Origin: Bacillota bacterium
GTDB lineage: Bacteria; Bacillota; Clostridia; Lachnospirales; Lachnospiraceae
Reading direction: 5' to 3'
Length of the DNA stretch: 64,000 nt
Assembly (NCBI GenBank): GCA_023395555.1
Contig: JAEWYQ010000073.1
Location: 124,001-188,000 of the forward strand
Notes under the pieces: generated by a model
Seen by the model: only the letters and a program-made list of their open reading frames with translations
Told to the model about the DNA's origin: nothing
Database searches by the model: none
Shown here: piece by piece, positions 34,027-42,988 of the stretch
How positions within the stretch are numbered: position 1 is the stretch's first letter
How the letters are laid out: each line of letters starts with the position of its first letter
Made by a program: the position numbers and the translations under genes

Positions 34027-36973
34027 CAAACTCCTTCTGCTTGCGGGCAATTTCTTTATTAATTTCGATATTATATTTATATAGGGTCTCACGCTCATTC
34101 TTCTTATCGTAGACTACGGATTTAAAGGCAAAGGCAACATTACGGGAGATATAATAGCTTCCCGGTATCTGGGGGATCTCCGTAACATGCTTCCACTGCT
34201 CCATCAGGCTTTCCGACTGCTGCTTCGTCCAGGGCAGCTTCTGGAAGGCATCCACATTAGCCGTAGGATATCTGGCTCCGGGGCCCATATTCTGTTCCAG
34301 CTCCACGCCGAAGCGGCTCTGAGCCTCGCTGCTGACCCACCATTTCAGGAATTCGTAGGCCTGCTCCGGGTTCTTGGCATCTGCCAGAAGAATTGCCGCC
34401 GTGCCGTTGGAGGTCTCGGAGCGGTCAATGCTCTGATCTTCCTGAACGGTGCCTGGCACGGGAGCAATGTCCCACAGGTTCTTCAGCTCCGGTGCCGCCG
34501 CGGACAGATAATTCACATTGGTGTAAGGCATGATGCCCATGGGCATCTCTCCGTTGCGGAAACGGTTGAAGAAGTCGAACACCAGGGGCAGACTGTATTT
34601 GGAATACAATCCCGTCCAGTTCCGGAAAGCCGTCAGCGCCGTTCCCGTATCAAAGGTGGTTCTGGTGAGATCATCTGTATAAAACTGTCCGCCGTTCTGG
34701 TACAGAAACATTTCAAAGGTCCGCTGGGATTCCGGAACGCCCACCAGATAATTTTCATCCATCAGGGCCGGGATCAGCGCATAAAACTCCTCCCAGGTCT
34801 GGGGCGGTTCAAAGCCCAGCTCCGCAAAGATATCCGTCCGGTAGAACAGCATGTCAAAGCTCTGGGTCTCCGGCAGCGCGTAATATTTCCCCTTGTATTG
34901 ATAAGGGATCATTGCCGAGGGCATGAACTGGGTGGTTACTTCCTCAAAATCCTCAAAGGAAGACAAATCATACAGCGCCCCTCTCATTGCCAGATTGACC
35001 GGTGTTTCCTTGGAGACGAACAACGCCACATCAGGCCCCTTGCCCGCCAGTACCGCCTGGGTCAGAGTGGAAGAGCTGTTGACCAGACTCACCTTCACCG
35101 GTATCTTTTTCTCAGGGATGAACATATCATCCACCATCCGCTTTAACAGTGTGGCCTGATCCCGGCCGGCGGACACGCCGGTAGCCTGCAGATCCGAGGT
35201 GCTGATCCATACCTCCAGCGCCTCCTGCTCCTGATCCGTGTCCGCAGTGCCTGCTATGTCATTATAATTATTGAAGAAGGAATAAACAAACATACAGGAA
35301 CGGTACCAGAGCTGCTGAAACAAATTGGCTTTGATCTTCGGCTCTTTGCTGTCCGGGGAATATACCGTAAAGTAATCCAGCTCCAGGGGCTGCAAACGCA
35401 TCTCGATGGTCCAGGTGGTAAGACTGCTGATATTATTCCGGTAGGTTTCAATCCGGTTTGCTATCTTGCCCGGCTTTTTGATAAATTGCCCCAGCAAAGC
35501 CACCGCTTCCTGGAGAATGGAAGCACTGGAAATATCCATCTCATCCATTGCTTCTATCTCTGCCAGAACTCCCTCCAGATCGGCTTTTACCTCAGCAAAG
35601 CCTTCCATCAGGCCGGGTATCTTCTGATCCAGGAGGAAATCCCGCTCCGCGTCAATGGTGATCCTGGCTTCATCCGCATTGATGCCTGTGATCTTTACAA
35701 TTTCCCGGTACCACTTATTTAATTTCGTTACATCCTCATCCACACGACGGAGCAGATCTGCAACACCGCCCACGGTCACTCCCAGCCTCAAGGTGTGCTT
35801 TCCCTGGGAAAGGTATATCTTATAGGGTTCCCCTTTTGCATCCTCCAGCGTCTTGATGTACCAGGAATTCTTATTCCCAAATTTTAAATCCTTCATTTCT
35901 TCAAACAACGCCTTGCCGTCAATCATCATTTCACGGGCGCTGTACATTCCCCGCTTTATGTTCTGCTTGGCCTTAAAGGAGAAATAATAATAGCCGTCCT
36001 GGGGAACTTCAAATTCCCAGGTGATATATTCCCCTGCCGAATCCCAGGTATTCTCACCGATGGTGTTGTATAAGAGGGCATAGGGATCCGAAGGAAGATT
36101 CGTCACACTGCTGTTATCAAAAGTAGGAAATAAGGTATTGCTGGATTTTAAATAGCTCTTCTCCGCCTGGAACATCTGGGAGAAGCCTTTGGTATCCTCC
36201 GCTCCCTGCTGATCCCACTGACGCTTTACCTCCTCATAGGGAGCCGTCTTCTCCGAGCGGCAGAACCGGAGGGTATCGATCGCCAGCGCCTCCATCTGAA
36301 GCTCCAGGGATATGGTGTGGGTTCCCTTACTCAGATAGAATTCCAGCTGTCCGTTGTACTGGCCGTCCTTGTCAATCAGTCCGTGACTCTGCCATTCAAA
36401 AACCTCGTTCACCTTGGGGCGGATCTCATTGCCTTTTACATCCTGTTTAAATTCCCAGTCCCGGTACCCCTGGTAGGTCTCATCCAGAAAGAGTCTGGGT
36501 AGGGTAATCGTTTTCGCATTCCGGAAAGGAAATTTTCCGTCAATGCGGATTCCCATCTGTATATCAGCACTCTTTAATTCAATGGGACAGTAATCAAAAT
36601 ATAGATGATAAAGGCCCTCTTCCTCTGCCTCAAACTCCCATGTCACACTGCCCTCCTGGGAATCCCAATAAAGCACATCGTCCCTTCCCATATAAGAGAG
36701 AACCTTGGCCCCCGCATTCTCCTGTGTCAGGTAACCGCTTCCTTTGATCTCAATCACCCGGTCCGGCCTGGAAGCTGCGCCATGCTCTGCCAGATAGCTG
36801 TCATAGGAAATATCCCCCTCATATTCTCCGCCCGCCTCATACAGGGTAATCTCCTGCGGATTATCTGCCGCGTCTCCCTGTTGGGGTGCCGCTGCCGCAA
36901 AAAGATGTCCGGGAGTCGCCGCCAGCATAACGGAAGCAGTAAGTATTGCAATCAGATTTTTGAATTTTTTCAT
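34019..36973 (-). CDS. Extracellular solute-binding protein with N-terminal carbohydrate-binding-like region
   Basis: The 984-residue protein has a Sec signal peptide (IAILTASVMLAATPGHLFA) without a lipobox Cys. Two beta-sandwich modules follow, at about residues 40-270 (GSVTWEFEAEEEGLYHLYFDY, then IRIDGKFPF) and 270-430 (EYITWEFEVPQDGYYYFSFKA, then MMIDGKALF). They read like CBM6/CBM35-type modules. A helical linker of 100 residues or so leads to a complete family 1 binding protein from about residue 580 (ALEVWISTSD ... PETQSFDMLFYRTDIFAELGF ... LKWWVSSEAQSRFG). Usual binding proteins have 400-450 residues. The start at 36973 has AAGG upstream. It is the first gene of the unit and has an operator-bearing promoter. 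Confidence 0.85.
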   Translation of the reverse strand: MKKFKNLIAILTASVMLAATPGHLFAAAAPQQGDAADNPQEITLYEAGGEYEGDISYDSYLAEHGAASRPDRVIEIKGSGYLTQENAGAKVLSYMGRDDVLYWDSQEGSVTWEFEAEEEGLYHLYFDYCPIELKSADIQMGIRIDGKFPFRNAKTITLPRLFLDETYQGYRDWEFKQDVKGNEIRPKVNEVFEWQSHGLIDKDGQYNGQLEFYLSKGTHTISLELQMEALAIDTLRFCRSEKTAPYEEVKRQWDQQGAEDTKGFSQMFQAEKSYLKSSNTLFPTFDNSSVTNLPSDPYALLYNTIGENTWDSAGEYITWEFEVPQDGYYYFSFKAKQNIKRGMYSAREMMIDGKALFEEMKDLKFGNKNSWYIKTLEDAKGEPYKIYLSQGKHTLRLGVTVGGVADLLRRVDEDVTKLNKWYREIVKITGINADEARITIDAERDFLLDQKIPGLMEGFAEVKADLEGVLAEIEAMDEMDISSASILQEAVALLGQFIKKPGKIANRIETYRNNISSLTTWTIEMRLQPLELDYFTVYSPDSKEPKIKANLFQQLWYRSCMFVYSFFNNYNDIAGTADTDQEQEALEVWISTSDLQATGVSAGRDQATLLKRMVDDMFIPEKKIPVKVSLVNSSSTLTQAVLAGKGPDVALFVSKETPVNLAMRGALYDLSSFEDFEEVTTQFMPSAMIPYQYKGKYYALPETQSFDMLFYRTDIFAELGFEPPQTWEEFYALIPALMDENYLVGVPESQRTFEMFLYQNGGQFYTDDLTRTTFDTGTALTAFRNWTGLYSKYSLPLVFDFFNRFRNGEMPMGIMPYTNVNYLSAAAPELKNLWDIAPVPGTVQEDQSIDRSETSNGTAAILLADAKNPEQAYEFLKWWVSSEAQSRFGVELEQNMGPGARYPTANVDAFQKLPWTKQQSESLMEQWKHVTEIPQIPGSYYISRNVAFAFKSVVYDKKNERETLYKYNIEINKEIARKQKEFEY

Positions 36974-37065
36974 AACCAGACCTTGCCTTTCTATGTTCCT
37001 CTTCATCAAATTCTAAACCGCATGTCTTTCTTTCAGGGATGCCGCCCATCTGCTTTAATAATCAA

Positions 37066-37081
37066 GGGTAAACGTTTTCAT
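37066..37081. promoter_or_regulatory. Candidate LacI-type operator of the large binding-protein unit
   Basis: GGGTAAACGTTTTCAT (plus strand), a near-palindrome around CG with AAACGTTT as core, lies six bases past the predicted -10 box. It matches the classic CcpA/LacI pattern of paired half sites, so CcpA is an alternative binder. Confidence 0.6.
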
Positions 37082-37087
37082 ATCTAT

Positions 37088-37117
37088 AATATATGTCAAA
37101 ATGAACAATAATGTCAA
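37088..37117 (-). promoter_or_regulatory. Sigma-A promoter of the large binding-protein unit
   Basis: On the minus strand TTGACA (37117-37112), an 18-base spacer and TATATT (37093-37088). The start codon is 115 bases downstream. The 328-bp divergent intergenic region around it is AT-rich and holds only this promoter, the opposite one, and the two operator candidates. Confidence 0.6.
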
Positions 37118-37199
37118 GTGGTAAATTAATTTTTTTATTTTTTACAACTAAAAAATTTATACATATGGCAATGAATTATGACAAAAACAAACCATGCTC

Positions 37200-37228
37200 T
37201 TGACAAATAGAGACATAAACGCTATGCT
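37200..37228 (+). promoter_or_regulatory. Sigma-A promoter of the amidohydrolase-GH13 operon
   Basis: TTGACA (37200-37205), a 17-base spacer and TATGCT (37223-37228) form a good promoter. It points away from the promoter at 37088-37117, 83 bp apart. Confidence 0.7.
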
Positions 37229-37243
37229 AAAAGCAAAGTTGTT

Positions 37244-37259
37244 GAGTAAACGATTTCCT
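37244..37259. promoter_or_regulatory. Candidate LacI-type operator of the amidohydrolase-GH13 operon
   Basis: GAGTAAACGATTTCCT begins 16 bases after the -10 box, so a bound repressor would block elongation. Its core AAACGATTTC is identical to the site before the LacI gene, and its left half matches that at 17281-17287. Confidence 0.6.
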
Positions 37260-37301
37260 AACCTCGGATTTAAATTTATAAAGAAAAAGGAGTGAGGGCT
37301 C

Positions 37302-38336
37302 TTGACCATTGATTGTCATGTGCATGTGTTTGGAAAAGGAACCCAGGGTGTGCGGGATTTGCTGGCCTTGGAAAAGGAATTTGGTTATACGGCCTGTAAT
37401 TATTTAAGCTGTGAGTGTATGGGGGACGCGGTCCAGAATGCCCTTGGTATCTATTTAAAGGCCTACGCGCCGGAGAACTATGCCTTCGGGGGCCTTACCT
37501 ACCGGTACGACTGCGATTTTGCCCGGGAGCTGGAAGTCCTGTGGGAGATCGGCTTCGACGGGATGAAGATGGTGGAGAACAAGCCCACCCTGCGGAAAGA
37601 GCTGGGCGTCCCTTTCAACCATCCCCGCTACGATGCCTTCTATGCCATGCTGGAGGAGAAGCAGATTCCTCTTCTGTCCCATGTGGCAGACCCGGAGGAA
37701 TGCTGGGACCGGGAACTGATCCCGGAATGGGCCTTCGCGGCAGGGTATTATTACGGTGATGGTACTTATGAGAAGAAGGAAACGCTTTACGGCGAGGTGG
37801 AGGATGTGCTGACCCGCTTTCCGAAGCTTCCCGTTATTCTTGCCCATTTTTATTTCATGTCCGCCGATCTTGAGCGGCTGGACAGCCTCCTGGAACGCCA
37901 TCCCAACGTCTGCCTGGATATCGTGTCAGGCACCGAGATGTACTTCAATTTTGGAAAGCGCCCGGCAGACTGGCGTGCCTTCTTCCTGAAATACCAGAAC
38001 CGCATTCTCTACGGCACCGATAATATGAACCTGTATGATGCACAAGAGCTGAACAACGCGCGCATCACCAATGATCTGGAGAGAAGCTTTCTGAAATGCT
38101 CCGGCCCTGTCCACGCCTGGGATAATGTGACCACGGGTATTGCCCTGCCGGAGGAGGCGCTGGACAAGATCCTTCACGGCAATTTCATGCGTCTTGCAGG
38201 CCGCACTCCCCGCAAGCTTAACAAGGAGGCCGCTGTCCGGTATCTGGAGGCACGGCTGAACCATGCGGAGCTGGCACTGACAGAGGAGGAACGTCAGATC
38301 ACTGAGGAAGTAATCGACTTTCTCCGAAGCAAATAA
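37302..38336 (+). CDS. Amidohydrolase-family metal-dependent hydrolase (TIM barrel)
   Basis: The 344-residue cytoplasmic protein has the amidohydrolase-2 layout: IDCHVHVFG at the N-terminus gives the H-x-H metal ligands, LLSHVADPEECW and VILAHFYFMSADLE give further His ligands, and ILYGTDNM carries the catalytic Asp. The start is TTG at 37302, nine bases after AAGGAG. Members of this family hydrolyse lactones, amides or decarboxylate aromatic acids; in sugar loci they often act as lactonases. It is first in a five-gene plus-strand operon with a GNAT protein, an oxidoreductase and two GH13 enzymes. A sugar-lactone product of the oxidoreductase is a possible substrate, by context only. Confidence 0.8.
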   Translation: MTIDCHVHVFGKGTQGVRDLLALEKEFGYTACNYLSCECMGDAVQNALGIYLKAYAPENYAFGGLTYRYDCDFARELEVLWEIGFDGMKMVENKPTLRKELGVPFNHPRYDAFYAMLEEKQIPLLSHVADPEECWDRELIPEWAFAAGYYYGDGTYEKKETLYGEVEDVLTRFPKLPVILAHFYFMSADLERLDSLLERHPNVCLDIVSGTEMYFNFGKRPADWRAFFLKYQNRILYGTDNMNLYDAQELNNARITNDLERSFLKCSGPVHAWDNVTTGIALPEEALDKILHGNFMRLAGRTPRKLNKEAAVRYLEARLNHAELALTEEERQITEEVIDFLRSK

Positions 38337-38388
38337 ACAATTTGGAAAGTTTAGTGCCGCTGTATCACAGCGGAATGGAGGTTAAGTG

Positions 38389-39531
38389 ATGGAACAAATC
38401 AGAACGGCCCGCCCGGAGGAGTGCAAGGCGCTTCTGGCCTTTACCGAAAGAATCTTTGGGAGCCCGGAGCATCCTGCCGATTTTGCCCATATGCTGCCCA
38501 AGATATACCGCTCTCCTGAAAAGAGCGCCCATCACAACCTGATTCTGGAGGAGGACGGCACCGTTCTGGGAATGCTGCTGCGCCTTTCCACCCGGTTGGT
38601 TGCAGAAGACCGGACACTCCTTGTGGGACATATCGGCAGCGTATGCGTGGCACCGGAATACCGGGGAAGGGGCATCATGGGACGCTTGCTGAACCGCGCC
38701 ATAGAGGATCTGCGGGCGGAGGGCTGCGCGCTTATCGTCCTCAGCGGACAACGCCAGCGGTATGAACGGTATGGCTTTATTCCCACAGGCGTAAAAACAG
38801 AATTTGTTATGTATGAAGGCAATGTACGCGGTGCATCCACTGACGGTTATACTCTTCTGCCGCTGGAAGGTCCCGAAGCACTGTCCGGTGCCCGGCGTCT
38901 GTTTCCTCAGAACGGAATATATATGCAGAGGGCGGAGGAGAATTTCGCGGATACCCTTGCTTCCTGGGATGCACATCCCTTCATACTGTATCAGAACGGG
39001 CAGCCTGCGGGCTATTGCACCATGTTCTACTGGCAGGAGGGCTATTCCGTTCTCTCCGAGCTGCGCCTTGGCAATGCGGAGGCCTTCATGCCCCTGTGTT
39101 CCCTGCTGTTCCAACAGGGACATACGGCGCTGAAGATATGTCTTGCTCCGGGTGCTCCGGAATATGCCCCGGCTTCCCTGCTCTGTGAACGCTATATCAT
39201 CGGGCCGGATCATGGCATCCGTATCCTGCGGTTTGCGGAGCTGACCGATGCCCTGCTTCGCAGAAAGCGAGCCATCTCTCCCCTGCCCTTCGGCGTATTC
39301 TCAATGAATATAGAAGGGCACGGCGGCCTGGAGCTGTATGTTGGAGACGGCGACGCGGGAGCCCGATCATGTCCCGGCAATTCAGCCCAGGCGGAATTAT
39401 CCTGCCAACAGGCGGTTCATCTGCTGTTCTCATCCGTCAGTGCCGAACGAAACCGGCTGGCGGCAGAATATCCTTTTCTGGCCGCATGGCTGCCTTTGCC
39501 GTTATATCTGGAACAAAATGACTGTTATTAA
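38389..39531 (+). CDS. GNAT-family N-acetyltransferase
   Basis: The 380-residue protein has a GNAT acetyl-CoA site in its first half, VCVAPEYRGRGIMGRLLNRA, followed by SGQRQRYERYGF. The second half resembles a second degenerate GNAT domain plus a small C-terminal domain, the layout of Eis-like acetyltransferases. The ATG at 38389 is seven bases after GGAGG; the GTG one codon before is too close. The acceptor is unknown. Position between amidohydrolase and oxidoreductase genes suggests a sugar-derived or amino-sugar acceptor, but the evidence is weak. Confidence 0.8.
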   Translation: MEQIRTARPEECKALLAFTERIFGSPEHPADFAHMLPKIYRSPEKSAHHNLILEEDGTVLGMLLRLSTRLVAEDRTLLVGHIGSVCVAPEYRGRGIMGRLLNRAIEDLRAEGCALIVLSGQRQRYERYGFIPTGVKTEFVMYEGNVRGASTDGYTLLPLEGPEALSGARRLFPQNGIYMQRAEENFADTLASWDAHPFILYQNGQPAGYCTMFYWQEGYSVLSELRLGNAEAFMPLCSLLFQQGHTALKICLAPGAPEYAPASLLCERYIIGPDHGIRILRFAELTDALLRRKRAISPLPFGVFSMNIEGHGGLELYVGDGDAGARSCPGNSAQAELSCQQAVHLLFSSVSAERNRLAAEYPFLAAWLPLPLYLEQNDCY

Positions 39532-39549
39532 AGAAATGGGGGCTATTAT

Positions 39550-40908
39550 ATGAAGCATCAACAACAGGAAGAAAAGCGCCGCTCCTATGCTCGAATTAAG
39601 GTGGCGATTGCAGGTGCGGGTTCCCGCGGAAAGGATTGCTACGCACCCTGTGCCCGGCGTTATCCTGAGGACATGGAAATCGTAGCGGTAGCCGATCCGC
39701 GCAGGGAGAATGTAGAGGAGATGGCACAGGCCTACGGAATCCCTCCGGAAAACTGCTTCTCCAGCGCGGAGGAAATGCTGGCGCAGCCTAAACTGGCGGA
39801 CGTCATGTTTATCTGTACCATGGACCGGATGCATGTGGATCATGCGGTGGCAGCCATGCGTAAGGGCTATGACCTGCTGCTGGAAAAGCCCGTGGCTATC
39901 GATATGGAGGGCTGTCTCACGGTATCACGGGAGGCCAAAGCCTGCGGACGGCAGGTAGTGGTGTGCCATGTGCTGCGCTATACGCCGTTTTATCAGACCG
40001 TGAGAGATATCATTGCTTCCGGGCGCCTGGGTGAACTATCCACGGTTCATGCCTTTGAAAACATAGGCTATTACCATTATGCCCACAGCTACGTGCGCGG
40101 GAACTGGCGCAACAGCAATACCACCAGCCCCATGATTTTGGCAAAATCCTGCCATGACATGGATATTCTCCTGTGGCTCACGGGCAAACGGTGCAAACGC
40201 CTCTCCTCCTTCGGCAGCCTTCGTGAATTCCGCAAGGAGAAGGCTCCCGCCGGAGCATCGGCACGCTGTCTTGACGGCGCCTGCTCCGTCAAAGCACAAT
40301 GCCCCTATGACGCCGAGAAGATCTATCTCGATCCCGTGCATTCCGGCAATCTGGGCTGGCCTGCCAACATTGTAGTCAATGCGCCCACGGCGGACAGTCT
40401 GACCCGCGCGCTGGAGGAAGGCCCTTACGGCCGCTGCGTATATCATTGTGACAACAATGTGGTAGATCATCAGGTGGTGAACCTGGAGATGGAGGACGGA
40501 GTTACCGTCAGCCTTACGGTGTGCGCTTATTCCAACCGGATTTACCGTCAAATCAAGGTAATGGGCACCCGGGGCGAGCTGGAAGGGGACATGGACAGCA
40601 ACAAGCTGCGCGTATGGGAATTCGGAAAAGAACCGGAAACCATTGATATTGCAGCTTTGGAAACAGATCTGAGCGGTCACGGCGGCGGAGATTACCGTAT
40701 GGTTCGCGATGTTTTGGATCTGCTGCAGGGTAAGGGGACGGACCTGACCACCCTCACTTCCATCGACCGTTCGCTGGAAAGCCACCTGGCGGCCTTCGCC
40801 GCCGAGTATTCCCGGCTGAATAACGGAGCGGCCGTTGATCTGGATACCTTCATCCAGGGCGGCAGGGAGCTTAATTCACCAGCCGCTGAAACCGTTGTAA
40901 AACCGTAA
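39550..40908 (+). CDS. Gfo/Idh/MocA-family NAD(P)-dependent oxidoreductase
   Basis: The 452-residue protein has the Rossmann motif IKVAIAGAGSRGKD at about residues 16-29 and the family signature LLLEKPVAID around residue 106, followed by the alpha/beta C-terminal substrate domain. An inserted Cys-rich segment (ARCLDGACSVKAQCPYDA) is typical of one subfamily of these enzymes in Firmicutes and Bacteroidetes. They oxidise or epimerise sugar hydroxyls, and some cleave glycosides through a 3-keto intermediate. It lies in the GH13 operon with a 60-bp gap to the next gene. The substrate is not known. Confidence 0.9.
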   Translation: MKHQQQEEKRRSYARIKVAIAGAGSRGKDCYAPCARRYPEDMEIVAVADPRRENVEEMAQAYGIPPENCFSSAEEMLAQPKLADVMFICTMDRMHVDHAVAAMRKGYDLLLEKPVAIDMEGCLTVSREAKACGRQVVVCHVLRYTPFYQTVRDIIASGRLGELSTVHAFENIGYYHYAHSYVRGNWRNSNTTSPMILAKSCHDMDILLWLTGKRCKRLSSFGSLREFRKEKAPAGASARCLDGACSVKAQCPYDAEKIYLDPVHSGNLGWPANIVVNAPTADSLTRALEEGPYGRCVYHCDNNVVDHQVVNLEMEDGVTVSLTVCAYSNRIYRQIKVMGTRGELEGDMDSNKLRVWEFGKEPETIDIAALETDLSGHGGGDYRMVRDVLDLLQGKGTDLTTLTSIDRSLESHLAAFAAEYSRLNNGAAVDLDTFIQGGRELNSPAAETVVKP

Positions 40909-40963
40909 GATCAAATGATATTGTAAATGTTCACTTAACATGAGAAAGGATGGCTTTTAACTG

Positions 40964-42973
40964 ATGCAAACATTGAATAACCGTTTATTAAACTGCTCCT
41001 TCTGTAATACAAACCATACCCTCTCCGAAGTAAAGCGCGGAGATCACTCCCTGCCTTGGAACGGCTTTGCTTTTGACTTCGGATGCAACGAGGTGAATCA
41101 GACCGGCATTCTGGAGTATGATTCCATGCTTAATTTCCGAACCTGGAATCTTCCTGCCATCAGGCCCACCAGAGGAGGCTCTCTGCCTTCTCCCGTTTCC
41201 TTTGAGATACAGGGTTCTTCCGCCACCGCTACCTATCAGATCAACCAGTGCCTCATACGTATCATCTACCGGCTGACGGAGGGTTCCCTGAATATTGATG
41301 CGGAATTGGAGAATCAATCCTCCGATCCTCTGTATCTGAATACTTTCAGCTTTATTATGAAGCTGAAAGAGCTGGAAGGGGTTGTCTTTGATTTCCCCGG
41401 CAATGTTCCCATGCAGCACTTTGAAGCTTCCAAGCTGGAGCCCTACCAGGTAATAGAAACCGGCCTGATCAGCTTTGCCACTCATACCCGGACAGCGGGG
41501 GAAGATTTTAACCTTTTATTTATTGATCCTATCGAAAAATGGTCCTCCGGGGTCTATCACGATGGCACCTGTGTTAATTATGTCTTCAGTGCCGGCCTGG
41601 AAGCGGACCTGGCTCCCGGTGCCACACTGTCGGTCGGCACGCTGTATCTCCAGCTCTGCGAGGCGGGCAATCCCTATCTGCAGATCCGGGAGTTTGTGGA
41701 AGCCTTGGGTTATAAGCCCTGCGCAGGCGGCATCACAGAGGGGGTTATGTACTCCTGCCATCCCTCCGGCACCATGGATGCAGGCTTTCCCTTAAAGGAT
41801 GATCTGTTCCGCTACGCCCAGTATCTCCCCGAATTAAAGGAAATGGGAGTTGACCATGTCTGGCTTCTGCCGGTATTCGAGCACGATGAAAACGGTGTCT
41901 ATCATTCCAATGATCAGTCCATCATCGATGAGCGCTACGGCGGCGAGGAGGGCTGTAAGTATTACTGCGATAAAGCCCATGAGCTGGGAATGACCATCCT
42001 CTTTGATTATGTGCCCCACGGCCCCGCGCCGGAATTCCCGGTGGCCCGCGATAACCCCGAATGGCCTTCCAAACGCCGCGACGGCTCCCTGCAGGATGAG
42101 TGGGAATGTGTATCCATGGATTATAATCATCCGGGCTATTATGAATATACCGCGGAGCTGGTGCATGATCATGTGAAGCGTTTCGGAGTGGATGGGGCCC
42201 GCATTGACTGTGCCATGGGCGGCCTTTCCAACTGGCGCCCCTACAAGGATAACCGCCCCAGCGGCAATAGCGTAAAGGCGGGAGTCAGCATTACCAATGC
42301 GATCCGCGACGGTTTTCTGCGCGGCGGCAAGCAGTCCTTTATCCTGCCTGAGAATTTCAATCCGATTCCCAATTACTATCACTGCACCGACCTGTTTTAC
42401 GATATGACACTGTACCGGGTATTCGTGGAAATAGAGCATTTCCTGAAGGAGCAGCCCGCAGAATATGTACGTCTGCTTACGGATTTCCTGGAAAGGCAGT
42501 CTCTGGTGAGTCCTGCGAATTATCATAAATTACGCTATCTGGGGAACCATGATACCGTCTCCTGGGTATTCCAGTCCCGCCGTGCGGTTGACTGCTACGG
42601 GGTAGGCGGCGCAAAGGCTCTCTGGGCGGTAATCTCCCTCATTGACGGTATGCCCATGATCTACCAGGGAGATGAAGACCCTTCCATCTACGGGGGAGAG
42701 GGACCGAAGCTAACCGAATTCTTTACCAGGCTTTTTGCTGACCGGAAGAAATACATCCCTGCCGGAAGCAATGAGACCGCCTACCTCAAGACCGGTACTC
42801 CTGTCATGGCCTTCCTGCGCGGTGAGAAAGGCAATCAGGTTCTGGTTACCGTCAACCTGTCCCCCGAAGAGCAGGTCTTCGATCTGAGCGCATATCCGGC
42901 TGCCAAAGCACTGCTGGAGGATAAGCCGGCAGATCACCTTGGTGCCTATGACTATCAGATCTACCGTATCTAA
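40964..42973 (+). CDS. GH13-family glycoside hydrolase, cytoplasmic paralogue
   Basis: The 669-residue protein has no signal peptide. Residues 1-250 form an N-terminal beta domain, and the barrel follows. All three catalytic acids are present: nucleophile Asp415 in DGARIDCA, acid/base Glu463 in ILPENF, and Asp530 in LGNHD. An N-terminal GH13-like strand MGVDHVWLLPVF and GMPMIYQGDEDPS also fit. The EC activity could be an alpha-glucosidase, amylase-like enzyme or phosphorylase. Its barrel is clearly paralogous to the next gene product, which is exported; conserved segments include RYGGEEG, FDYVPHGP / FDLVPHGP and GGLSNW. Confidence 0.88.
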   Translation: MQTLNNRLLNCSFCNTNHTLSEVKRGDHSLPWNGFAFDFGCNEVNQTGILEYDSMLNFRTWNLPAIRPTRGGSLPSPVSFEIQGSSATATYQINQCLIRIIYRLTEGSLNIDAELENQSSDPLYLNTFSFIMKLKELEGVVFDFPGNVPMQHFEASKLEPYQVIETGLISFATHTRTAGEDFNLLFIDPIEKWSSGVYHDGTCVNYVFSAGLEADLAPGATLSVGTLYLQLCEAGNPYLQIREFVEALGYKPCAGGITEGVMYSCHPSGTMDAGFPLKDDLFRYAQYLPELKEMGVDHVWLLPVFEHDENGVYHSNDQSIIDERYGGEEGCKYYCDKAHELGMTILFDYVPHGPAPEFPVARDNPEWPSKRRDGSLQDEWECVSMDYNHPGYYEYTAELVHDHVKRFGVDGARIDCAMGGLSNWRPYKDNRPSGNSVKAGVSITNAIRDGFLRGGKQSFILPENFNPIPNYYHCTDLFYDMTLYRVFVEIEHFLKEQPAEYVRLLTDFLERQSLVSPANYHKLRYLGNHDTVSWVFQSRRAVDCYGVGGAKALWAVISLIDGMPMIYQGDEDPSIYGGEGPKLTEFFTRLFADRKKYIPAGSNETAYLKTGTPVMAFLRGEKGNQVLVTVNLSPEEQVFDLSAYPAAKALLEDKPADHLGAYDYQIYRI

Positions 42974-42988
42974 AGCAAGGGAGGCTGT

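Noticed and set aside
34444..34460. GGTGCCTGGCAC in the large binding-protein gene as another repeat copy
   Set aside because: Two mismatches to the 13-mer and normal codon use; no structural extension.
37921..37940. Near copy of the 13-mer (GTGTCAGGCACC) in the amidohydrolase gene
   Set aside because: Only 12 bases match, in an ordinary coding context (the SGTE codons), with no palindrome extension. Likely chance.
38365..39213. A 282-codon open frame antisense to the GNAT gene
   Set aside because: A shadow of the real gene; the GNAT motif is on the other strand with a proper ribosome binding site.
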